Assembly: GCA_016234205.1 (NCBI GenBank)
Contig: JACRGN010000095.1
Location: 1-27,258, forward strand
Source: Nitrospinota bacterium
Lineage (GTDB): Bacteria; Nitrospinota; Nitrospinia; UBA9942
Direction: 5' to 3'
Length of the DNA stretch: 27,258 nt
Shown: positions 1-6,311 of the stretch, one piece after another
Numbering within the stretch: position 1 is the first letter of the stretch
Layout: each line of letters starts with the position of its first letter
Notes under the pieces: model-generated
Database searches by the model: none
The model's input: only the letters and a program-made list of their open reading frames with translations
Told to the model about the DNA's origin: nothing
Program-made: the position numbers and the translations under genes

Positions 1-450
1 AAAGAAATATCCCTGCTGATTTCTGTTGTGATTTGCGGGCAGGCATTTGTTTGGTATAATGGTTAAACAAATTACTCCTCCCGAGTGAGGTTGTGATTTG
101 CGGGCAGGCATTTGTTTGGTATAATTCATTCTTAATATTAATCGAATTATAGGAGTTGTGATTTGCGGGCAGGCATTTGTTTGGTATAATGGGAACTTGA
201 GAAAATCCAACTCAAGCTAAGTTGTGATTTGCGGGCAGGCATTTGTTTGGTATAATAAGAAGAGGCAATAGAGCAGAAGTAATAAGTTGTGATTTGCGGG
301 CAGGCATTTGTTTGGTATAATAAAAATTAGTAGACTCAACGAAAATGAGTTGTGATTTGCGGGCAGGCATTTGTTTGGTATAATTGAAATAGAGGATGAG
401 CTATCAGACTTTGAGTTGTGATTTGCGGGCAGGCATTTGTTTGGTATAAT
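1..450 (+). CRISPR. Type II-C CRISPR array, seven repeats, left end off-window
   Basis: Seven identical 36-bp repeats lie at 25-60, 90-125, 155-190, 221-256, 286-321, 349-384 and 415-450. They begin GTTGTGATTTGC and end TTTGGTATAAT. The spacers between them are 29, 29, 30, 29, 27 and 30 nt, and bases 1-24 are a cut spacer, so the array continues to the left. Direction is set by the tracrRNA anti-repeat at 5242-5278, which pairs with the plus-strand repeat RNA. Array transcripts therefore run toward cas2, opposite to the cas genes, as in Neisseria-type II-C loci. No repeat shows decay. No spacer matches another part of this window by eye; spacer targets are unknown. Confidence 0.98.
442..450 (+). 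promoter_or_regulatory. Extended -10 promoter at the 3' end of each CRISPR repeat (last copy shown)
   Basis: Each repeat ends TGGTATAAT, a consensus TATAAT with the extended TGn element. Copies lie at 52-60, 117-125, 182-190, 248-256, 313-321, 376-384 and 442-450. A weak -35 (TTGCGG, repeat positions 9-14, 16-bp spacing) is present. Initiation about 7 nt downstream would start each crRNA inside its spacer, leaving roughly 23-24 nt of guide. Repeat-embedded promoters of this kind are known from Neisseria meningitidis type II-C arrays. Activity here is inferred. Confidence 0.75.
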
Positions 451-488
451 TCCATCTGCTGTAACATCTTGTTTTGCTAAGTAAAAAT

Positions 489-531
489 GCCTGAACAGTT
501 CAGAAAAAACTGAGTTGTTCAGGCGTTTTTT
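489..531. terminator. Bidirectional intrinsic terminator between the array and cas2
   Basis: Arms 489-503 (GCCTGAACAGTTCAG) and 510-524 (CTGAGTTGTTCAGGC) form a 15-bp stem with two G-U pairs and an A6 loop. T6 follows on the plus strand (526-531). A5 precedes it (483-487), which reads T5 on the minus strand. It can thus end array transcripts coming from the left and cas transcripts coming from the right. The last codons and stop of cas2 lie inside the stem. Confidence 0.85.
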
Positions 532-829
532 CTGTAGATTTGCGCATTTTTCCATAAAAAACCTTCATCCTCTCAAATTGTTTATCTGTAATTTTTAAAA
601 GCCTTACTTCTCCGTCTTCCGGAAGAAATGCCTTTACCCGCCTTTCATGAACAACTGCATTTTCTTCACTCGGGCAATGACGGGCATAAACGGAAAATTG
701 CAGCATAACAAATCCGTCGCTCAGTAATGCCTTGCGGAAATTGGTATAGGCTTTCCTTGCCTCTTTTGTATCTACGGGTAAATCGAACATAGTGATTACC
801 CACATACTGCGGAATCCCCCGAATATCAT
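500..829 (-). CDS. cas2: CRISPR-associated endoribonuclease/integrase subunit Cas2
   Basis: Cas2 forms the central dimer of the Cas1-Cas2 integrase, which inserts new spacers into the array. The protein is up to 109 aa, close to the family's usual 90-110, with the N-terminal strand MWVITMFDLPV and its conserved Asp (D16 from the first ATG). The first ATG overlaps the cas1 stop by 4 nt (ATGA). The canonical family start MWVITMF would instead be the ATG eight codons later, behind a GGGGG stretch, so translation may really begin at 805. The gene ends inside the terminator stem at 489-524. No csn2 or cas4 follows, which fits subtype II-C. The family is certain; the exact start is not. Confidence 0.95.
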   Translation of the reverse strand: MIFGGFRSMWVITMFDLPVDTKEARKAYTNFRKALLSDGFVMLQFSVYARHCPSEENAVVHERRVKAFLPEDGEVRLLKITDKQFERMKVFYGKMRKSTEKTPEQLSFF

Positions 830-1710
830 AACTCAGGAATCTCCACCCCTTGAGCCTCACCGCTTATAACTCTTTTTATGCTTGCTGCATAGTGATGTAA
901 TGCGACCATGAGCGGAAGCCTTTGATTATTTATACTGCAATCCTGACTCAAAACTTTCAGCAATTCCTTTTTGTTATCGGGGGTAAGTTCAGGTTCAACT
1001 GTTTGCGTTTTATGAATTTCATAGACTTTAATATCAACAGCAGGTCTCAGCGGCTCTACGAGGTCATCAGCAAGGCAGAGACTGTTATACTGGTTATGAT
1101 GATGCAGTCCCAGAGAAGGATGTAAGCCTGAGCCTACAATGGCTCTTGCCACTGCAGCACGGATAACTGCATACCCATAATTGAGAAAGCTGTTGATACC
1201 CGGTATATTTTTATCCCGCCTGAAAGCTGGACCAAATAGTTTTTGCCAGTAGATTCGTGCTGCCTGTGCCTCTATGTTTTCAGGGTCGCCGCTCTTTACT
1301 CTTTCTATATACAGGGGGAGAGGGTTATTGTCCTGTGTTGCCTGTAAAAGGACTTTTGCCTGTTCACGAATTTTTGCCTGAACAATCGTCTTCCATAACC
1401 GTTTGCGTGTAGGCTCAGTGATTTGAACCTGCTCTGCTATTGTTTTTGTGTGAAGATTGTTACCCTCAAGGGGCAAAAGAATTGTTGTAGGCAGATGTTT
1501 TCCGTTACAGAAGATGACCGAAACATTATTTTCCGAACAGGCTGTAATAAGCCCTTGAGTGTAGGTAATGGCAAGATGGTCTAAAATGAGGACACCTATA
1601 TCCTCAACAGGAACAGTAACGGGCTCCATTCCTTCGCGGTCAATAACCATCTGCCGGTTTTTCAACGACAGCCGTGCAGGATTGCTGACTTCAATAATTC
1701 TTTTAATCAT
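826..1710 (-). CDS. cas1: CRISPR-associated integrase Cas1
   Basis: Cas1 is the catalytic subunit of the spacer integrase and works with Cas2 on prespacer DNA. At 294 aa it is typical of type II Cas1 proteins. Visible active-site elements are Glu147 in NIEAQAARIYW, the His203-205 cluster in LGLHHHNQYN, and Glu219 in LADDLVEPLRP. These correspond in spacing to the Glu/His/Glu metal site of Streptococcus pyogenes Cas1. The start ATG overlaps the cas9 stop by 4 nt (ATGA) and the stop overlaps the cas2 start, so the three genes look translationally coupled. Nothing appears truncated. The catalytic motifs make activity likely. Confidence 0.97.
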   Translation of the reverse strand: MIKRIIEVSNPARLSLKNRQMVIDREGMEPVTVPVEDIGVLILDHLAITYTQGLITACSENNVSVIFCNGKHLPTTILLPLEGNNLHTKTIAEQVQITEPTRKRLWKTIVQAKIREQAKVLLQATQDNNPLPLYIERVKSGDPENIEAQAARIYWQKLFGPAFRRDKNIPGINSFLNYGYAVIRAAVARAIVGSGLHPSLGLHHHNQYNSLCLADDLVEPLRPAVDIKVYEIHKTQTVEPELTPDNKKELLKVLSQDCSINNQRLPLMVALHHYAASIKRVISGEAQGVEIPEL

Positions 1711-4700
1711 TTTTCAATAATATATCTTCCTAAAGCATCTATCATTATTTTCTTGCATCTAATAGTATTCGGAGTTTTTCTAATTACGCCATAGTTATCG
1801 GTATCTTTTGTAGCCGTTACTGAATGATGGCGAAAAACAATACTGATTCCAGAGTCTGTTTGAGACATTTTCTGCACGCGATAGATAGGTAATCCTAATA
1901 ATTGATGCCCCTTTTCCTGCCACTCTGGATCATCGGTATCCCATTGCACCATATCATGTGAGCATAAAAACATCTCAAACTCCCATTCTAACGGATTAAA
2001 TTCAGGATATTCAGTCTTGATAATAGGCGATTTTCTCACACGGGATGCTGCTTCCATCATGCTTACAATCCGCCCTTTTCTTTCGCCGGTTTCTTTGTGT
2101 TTGAATATAACCACATGGTGATTGCTTCCCAACTCAAAAAATTGATTTTGTCCTTTGCCGATACGCCTGATTGAGGAAGGGCTGAATGTTGTTGCAACCC
2201 TTACTGTTTTAATCGGATGAGGAGATTTTTTCGGGTTTTTCTTGTTCGGAACAACAGGCGGATTTTCTTCTGCCTTTTTAGGGTTATTGCCCGGGACATT
2301 AAGCCATTCAGATAAGATATTTCGGACAGCCTCATCAATAATCCATGTTTTTTTACCAGTATCGTTTGCAATATATGACAAGGCATCTTTTAGAGGTTTC
2401 CTCTTCACATAACAGCGATGGGCAATCTTGACCTTTTCAAGAGGCGAACCATTACTCAATATGGGCAATGTATTTTTTCCACTTTTTCCATCTTTTCTAC
2501 TTGCCTCCCACCATGACTGCACAAGTTCTCTCTCTTTTTCTTTAAAAATCCAAGTTTCGGCATCAGGCAATTTAGGGTTTGTGTGGATAATATAAGGTTT
2601 AAGTTTTTTAACTTCAACTTCCTCAAGATAATACGATGCGCCAAAAGGCATTTCTTTATGCAGCCCTCCGCTTATCTTCCGGTTTGTGGCATGAGATACA
2701 ACAGATTTTGTTAGCGCACCTTTGACATCTTTACGCAGATTATTCCAATAGCAAATCTTTTCAAGTTTTTCTTCGGGCTTTTTGCCGATCATCTCATAAT
2801 ATTGGTAGCGTTTGGTAAGCTCATCAAACAATTTCTTATCGGTTAATGCCGTAACAAGCGCATCTATGGCATGATGGCGGTGGTCGTTGCGTTCTTTTTT
2901 TATCCCTGTTTTTTTATCCTGCTCGTTATTTCCTTGTGTATCATCGTCATCATGCTCTGTATCACCTCTTGAAACAGAGGACTTTTTTGGCAGTATGTTA
3001 TTCAGTCCTAAAAACCTTCTGACTGCTGCTGTGGCTTGACCTGTTGAGACCTGCACAGGAATGCCCAATTGCTCCAGATAGATTTTAACTGCAACGGAGA
3101 TGTATCTGGTGTCGTTCAGTTGGGCTGATACAAAACCCTTTCCATCAAAGTTTATCTCTTTGATTTTGGCAAGTTTTCGTGGACTAAATTTCTTTTCAAG
3201 ACGCAGCAGTATATCATCATACTTATCAGTTCTACCCCATGCTTCATAAGGTGTCCGCTGCCCTTTTTCCTGATTTTCAGAGGCAAGGCAAAGCACCTTG
3301 TTTGCAAATGAATCGTCATGAGAACGGCTTAACGGAAAAATATGGTCTACTTCAACCTCGCCAGAAAACAGCATGGCTTGAGAAATTACTTTGCCGCTAT
3401 AAGGGCATTGATGGTTAATCTCGCCCAGTTCTTGCCAGAGTTTGTATTTGAGAATATCATCAGGGCTTCTACGATATTCAGGATGTTGTTTTGCCCACTC
3501 TAAAATCTCTCTTTCAGCATTCTCGTTCAGCCTCTGATTTTCTCTCTGCTGTTCCTGGATTTTTTTCCGATGGTCTTTTGATGACTTTAAATCCCTTGCC
3601 AATTCTATACGGATTATCTGCGGTCTGCCGTAAATTTTAAATATACTATTCACCACGCGTCGTGTTTCAAATAACGCCTTCTGCACGATTGGATTTGCAA
3701 CATTAGGAGGTGAGGGGAGACTCGCCTGTTGTTTAACTGTGATTTGGTCTTTTCTCAAATATCCAGCCTTTTGACAGGCATCATGATAATTCATCCCCTC
3801 TCTCATAAAAGGCAAAAGTTTATTGATGACTTTAAGACAATGCTTAACATATCCCGCTTCCAGTTCCAAAGTGGCAAGTGCATAAGCATCCTCTCTGCTG
3901 AATCTCCACGGATTATTTTCACGGTTATGCTCATTGATGAGACGGCTGAATAATGCCCTTTTATCATGTATAGTGAGGATGTCGGTTATTAAAGCCTGTT
4001 TCTGTTCAAGGCTAAATTTGTTCCAATGATTTGGAATTATTTTATAGAAGGCAATATCTGTTCTATTGCCTGAAATCCCATTTTTAGATGTCTCTTGCAG
4101 ATTGAATTTAGCTTTTTTGTCCAACTCTATCGCCCTTTTGATTTCTGCCCATGTAAGTTGCCCTTTTTCGTTTAGATTGTCAGGATTATTGAGGGCGTCT
4201 AAAAGTTTTTGCCTTTGTTCTTGTGTTAAAGGAATGAACGGGGCATAAGGCAGTTTAACATTGAGGTCATTTATTTCCTGCAGCATCCGAAATTCCTGTG
4301 CCTCAAGCAATGCTCTGGCAGCACGTTTGCGGTTAGGCTCAAAGTTACATTTACCTACCAGATTTTTTTGAATCTTCAGTGATCGCTGATTGAAAATTGC
4401 ATCCCGAACTTGAACCTTAAACCCATCTGTCAAAGGAAGGAAACCTTTCTGTTTATCCCATAAGATATTAAATTCATCCTCATACATCTTACGGTCGGCA
4501 TAAAGGGTAATGTCATTTATTTTTAGTTTTGTAATGCGGCGAGGTTCGTGTTTATGCTCAAGAGAAGTTTTGTAGATGAACTCTCCCAAAGTCTTGCAAT
4601 TGCCTTCCTTTATAGTTGTGTGTAACTGTCTAATTCCTGCAAGGGTCTTTTTGCGTTCATCAATCTTTTCTTTGTCTTCTCCATCAACTTCGTCATTGTC

Positions 4701-5183
4701 CTGTTCTTCTTGTTTGGATAATTTAATAACCTCCGGGTGTTTCATTAAATCTATGTATTTTGCCCCCCGATTGCTTCTATAACCCCTGCGTCTTAAAAGA
4801 TGCATCAATACCCTGCCAAACTGATAAAGGGTAAGCGGTTTATCAGCTCCATCTGCCCGCAGCTTAAAAGGGTCTCCAATGCCATTAAAGAATTTTTCCC
4901 AACCCTTCATATCCTTCATACTTTCTGGCAGTAATCCATTTTGAATTAAGAGCTGAACAAGTTTTTCACGCCTTTCTTTATAGCGGGAAGTCAATCTTCT
5001 CGCCCCTCGTTTTTCCCTCCGTTTTTTATTTTTCGGCACACGGATATCAGCCTCTATCATCTCTTGAAAGATTCTGGCATTGAGGTCAATAATTCCAACA
5101 GGTTTTTTATTGCCATCGCATTTGACAATTGCCCAGCCTATGGAATTTGTTCCCATATCCAACCCCAGTATAAAATTGTTCAT
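1707..5183 (-). CDS. cas9: Type II-C Cas9 RNA-guided endonuclease
   Basis: Cas9 cuts double-stranded DNA matching the crRNA guide, using crRNA paired with tracrRNA. The protein is 1158 aa, within the compact II-C range. Numbered from this start, RuvC-I Asp9 is in ILGLDMGTNS and the arginine-rich bridge helix (KKRREKRGARRLTSRYKERR) lies near residues 50-75. RuvC-II Glu527 is in IRIELARDL. The HNH core is Asp613-His614 in VEVDHIFPLS with Asn628 and Asn637. RuvC-III is His770-His771 and Asp774 in DHRHHAIDAL. The PAM-reading domain occupies the C-terminal portion. All catalytic residues are present. An ATG at 5195 is also open, but GGAGGTGA at 5193-5186 covers it and is correctly placed for 5183. 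An acidic insert (TEHDDDD region, about 741-756) precedes RuvC-III. Confidence 0.97.
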   Translation of the reverse strand: MNNFILGLDMGTNSIGWAIVKCDGNKKPVGIIDLNARIFQEMIEADIRVPKNKKRREKRGARRLTSRYKERREKLVQLLIQNGLLPESMKDMKGWEKFFNGIGDPFKLRADGADKPLTLYQFGRVLMHLLRRRGYRSNRGAKYIDLMKHPEVIKLSKQEEQDNDEVDGEDKEKIDERKKTLAGIRQLHTTIKEGNCKTLGEFIYKTSLEHKHEPRRITKLKINDITLYADRKMYEDEFNILWDKQKGFLPLTDGFKVQVRDAIFNQRSLKIQKNLVGKCNFEPNRKRAARALLEAQEFRMLQEINDLNVKLPYAPFIPLTQEQRQKLLDALNNPDNLNEKGQLTWAEIKRAIELDKKAKFNLQETSKNGISGNRTDIAFYKIIPNHWNKFSLEQKQALITDILTIHDKRALFSRLINEHNRENNPWRFSREDAYALATLELEAGYVKHCLKVINKLLPFMREGMNYHDACQKAGYLRKDQITVKQQASLPSPPNVANPIVQKALFETRRVVNSIFKIYGRPQIIRIELARDLKSSKDHRKKIQEQQRENQRLNENAEREILEWAKQHPEYRRSPDDILKYKLWQELGEINHQCPYSGKVISQAMLFSGEVEVDHIFPLSRSHDDSFANKVLCLASENQEKGQRTPYEAWGRTDKYDDILLRLEKKFSPRKLAKIKEINFDGKGFVSAQLNDTRYISVAVKIYLEQLGIPVQVSTGQATAAVRRFLGLNNILPKKSSVSRGDTEHDDDDTQGNNEQDKKTGIKKERNDHRHHAIDALVTALTDKKLFDELTKRYQYYEMIGKKPEEKLEKICYWNNLRKDVKGALTKSVVSHATNRKISGGLHKEMPFGASYYLEEVEVKKLKPYIIHTNPKLPDAETWIFKEKERELVQSWWEASRKDGKSGKNTLPILSNGSPLEKVKIAHRCYVKRKPLKDALSYIANDTGKKTWIIDEAVRNILSEWLNVPGNNPKKAEENPPVVPNKKNPKKSPHPIKTVRVATTFSPSSIRRIGKGQNQFFELGSNHHVVIFKHKETGERKGRIVSMMEAASRVRKSPIIKTEYPEFNPLEWEFEMFLCSHDMVQWDTDDPEWQEKGHQLLGLPIYRVQKMSQTDSGISIVFRHHSVTATKDTDNYGVIRKTPNTIRCKKIMIDALGRYIIEK

Positions 5184-5185
5184 TT

Positions 5186-5193
5186 TCACCTCC
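5186..5193 (-). promoter_or_regulatory. Cas9 ribosome binding site deciding the start
   Basis: On the minus strand GGAGGTGA ends two bases before the ATG at 5183, giving GGAGG a 5-nt spacing. The same bases overlap an upstream in-frame ATG at 5195, which has no Shine-Dalgarno of its own. The downstream ATG, beginning MNNFILGLDMG, is therefore preferred. Confidence 0.85.
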
Positions 5194-5202
5194 ATTTTTT
5201 TA

Positions 5203-5231
5203 TTGACTTATTTTATGGATTTAGCTATCGT
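5203..5231 (+). promoter_or_regulatory. Predicted tracrRNA promoter
   Basis: TTGACT (5203-5208, five of six consensus bases) is followed after 17 bp by TATCGT (5226-5231, four of six). The predicted start near 5238 falls just before the anti-repeat at 5242. The -35 and -10 lie inside the cas9 5' leader. Confidence 0.6.
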
Positions 5232-5241
5232 TAGCATAGAT

Positions 5242-5250
5242 ATTATACCA
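5242..5250 (-). promoter_or_regulatory. Predicted cas9 operon promoter inside the anti-repeat
   Basis: Read on the minus strand, the anti-repeat contains TGGTATAAT, the same perfect extended -10 as the CRISPR repeats, pointing at cas9. Initiation near 5235 would give a leader of about 50 nt ending at the GGAGGTGA site. No good -35 is visible, but extended -10 promoters can work without one. Confidence 0.6.
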
Positions 5251-5318
5251 AACAAATGCCTGCGTTGCTTATCACAATAAGACTTCGCAGGTAAATCCCC
5301 AATGGGGATACCTATTAA

Positions 5319-5348
5319 GCCTCTCGTTCTCTGAATGAGGGGCTTTTT
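5319..5348 (+). terminator. tracrRNA terminator hairpin
   Basis: GCCTCTCGTTC (5319-5329) pairs with GAATGAGGGGC (5333-5343) around a TCT loop, with two G-U pairs, and is followed by TTTTT (5344-5348). In II-C systems the last tracrRNA hairpin is both the terminator and part of the Cas9-bound scaffold. Confidence 0.85.
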
Positions 5349-5391
5349 ATTTTGGGGCTATTATAAAAAACCTGCATTAAACTTAATATCC

Positions 5392-5409
5392 CCTGTAGAT
5401 TGCTACAGG
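5392..5409. other. Small hairpin in the gap between the tracrRNA and the DUF5618-like gene
   Basis: CCTGTAG (5392-5398) and CTACAGG (5403-5409) make a 7-bp stem with a 4-nt loop. A second weak hairpin, TTAGCTCA/TGAGCTGA, sits at 5469-5491. Neither is followed by a clear T tract. No coding sequence was seen in 5351-5531. Function unknown. Confidence 0.4.
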
Positions 5410-5531
5410 TATGAGTTAGAAAATTACAAGTTAAGAGATTGTGTAAGGAACAGGATAGTCATAGAAGATTAGCTCAATATGGATGAGCTGAATTTATTTT
5501 GAATGGACAGTCTTTTAAGAAATTATTGCGA

Positions 5532-5906
5532 TTATTTTACCTTCTCAATAAAAGACCTTGTTGCCTTTAAGGCTCCTTTTACAATATCCACATGAGTTAA
5601 AAGCCCTCTGTAATACCCTGCAATGTGAACTTCATTATAAAGTCTGTCAAATTCTCTTAAAAGTTTTCCGTTATGAATTGCTAAATGTTTTTGTAACGCT
5701 GATCTATAAGCATCAATAGATTTTGGAAGTTCTTTTGCAGTTAGCCCCTTCTTCAATAAATACTCATCAATAGCTTTCAAAATTCCCAGATAAGCAACGC
5801 CAAAAGCAGACTTAACATACTTATCATCAGCATAGCTATTGTCTTCAATTTTCAACTTGCTTAAAATCTCCTTCGCATTGTTTAAATATCTTATTGCTTC
5901 GGACAT
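5532..5906 (-). CDS. Small helical protein, DUF5618/HEPN-like
   Basis: This 124-aa, apparently all-helical protein opens with MSEAIRYLNNAKEILSKL and has a YVKSAFGVAYLGILKAIDEYL segment. Its second half has the pattern LREFDRLYNEVHIAGYYRG. The layout resembles the DUF5618 family and, more broadly, HEPN-fold proteins. An R-x5-H (RSALQKH, near residue 70) could be a HEPN-type motif, but this is not certain. The start is supported by GGAGGG 3 nt upstream of the ATG and by a TGGTATACT promoter just beyond. It is transcribed alone, divergently from thrC, and points at the CRISPR locus. No function is assigned; a nucleic-acid-linked or toxin-like role would be inference from the HEPN resemblance only. 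Confidence 0.6.
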   Translation of the reverse strand: MSEAIRYLNNAKEILSKLKIEDNSYADDKYVKSAFGVAYLGILKAIDEYLLKKGLTAKELPKSIDAYRSALQKHLAIHNGKLLREFDRLYNEVHIAGYYRGLLTHVDIVKGALKATRSFIEKVK

Positions 5907-5935
5907 ACGCCCTCCATAATTTGAAAATTGTAATT

Positions 5936-5944
5936 AGTATACCA
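5936..5944 (-). promoter_or_regulatory. Extended -10 promoter for the DUF5618-like gene
   Basis: The minus strand reads TGGTATACT, an extended -10 with TATACT, about 30 bp upstream of the start codon. No strong -35 is visible. It is the same promoter style as in the CRISPR repeats. Confidence 0.55.
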
Positions 5945-5998
5945 TAAATTATAAACTTTTAACTGCCATTTTGGGATGTCTATTGTTTTTACAATTAA

Positions 5999-6027
5999 TT
6001 GACAAAACTACTCCTTTATTGTATTGT
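5999..6027 (+). promoter_or_regulatory. Predicted sigma-70 promoter for the thrC operon
   Basis: A perfect TTGACA (5999-6004) is followed after 17 bp by TATTGT (6022-6027). Two 13-bp direct repeats, TATTGTTTTTACA, lie at 5981-5993 and 6022-6034, the second overlapping the -10. Transcripts would carry a leader of about 275 nt that includes the inverted element at 6047-6278. Confidence 0.5.
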
Positions 6028-6046
6028 TTTTACAGGGTATATTATA

Positions 6047-6278
6047 TGCATAGGAAATTATAAAAATTTGCCACAGAGGCACGGAGACACAGAGAACTTA
6101 AAAATTCTAAATAACACGACCCACTTCGTGGGTGCCCCGAAATAACAAATAAATTCTAATTTTCAAATTCTAAATTACAAACTGTTTAGAATTTTGGTTA
6201 TTGGATATTTGGTCATTATTTGTAATTTGGTGCTTGTAATTTGCTAATTTATTTCTCTGTGACTCAGTGTCTCAGTGG
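6047..6278. repeat. Nested inverted-repeat element built from 8-bp words (element A)
   Basis: The left arm has three 8-bp words, CACAGAGG, CACGGAGA and CACAGAGA (6072-6095). The right arm has TCTCTGTG, ACTCAGTG and TCTCAGTG (6254-6277), which pair with them imperfectly. Between them lies a CCCAC/GTGGG hairpin (6120-6132) and a second imperfect inverted repeat rich in AAATTCTAA/TTAGAATTT words. Bases 6047-6094 match the reverse complement of 25429-25476 at 45 of 48 positions, so this is a dispersed family. No coding sequence was seen in 5907-6311. Confidence 0.8.
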
Positions 6279-6311
6279 TTAACGGGTTTTTGTTCATAAT
6301 CTGAGGTTTAG

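Larger units (their letters stand above)
5238..5350 (+). ncRNA. tracrRNA
   Basis: Bases 5242-5263 are a perfect 22-nt complement to repeat positions 15-36. After an internal loop (5264-5270), 5271-5278 pairs with repeat positions 1-8 (one G-U pair). This is the split duplex expected for II-C crRNA:tracrRNA. Downstream is a stem-loop (5289-5313, AGGT/ACCT and ATCCCC/GGGGAT) and then an 11-bp terminator hairpin (5319-5343) with a T5 tail. The sequence after the lower stem, CACAATAAG, resembles the start of the tail in Neisseria tracrRNA. It is divergent from cas9 and lies directly upstream of it. The 5' and 3' ends are predicted. Confidence 0.88.

Noticed and set aside
481..516. Degenerate eighth CRISPR repeat at the expected spacing
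   Set aside because: Base-by-base it does not resemble the repeat; it is the terminator hairpin.
217..555. Minus-strand 112-aa reading frame across the array with repeated PNKCLPANHN peptides
   Set aside because: It is a translation of CRISPR repeats and spacers, not a protein.
5469..5491. TTAGCTCA/TGAGCTGA hairpin as terminator of the DUF5618-like gene
   Set aside because: No T tract follows on the minus strand, so it is noted only as a weak hairpin.
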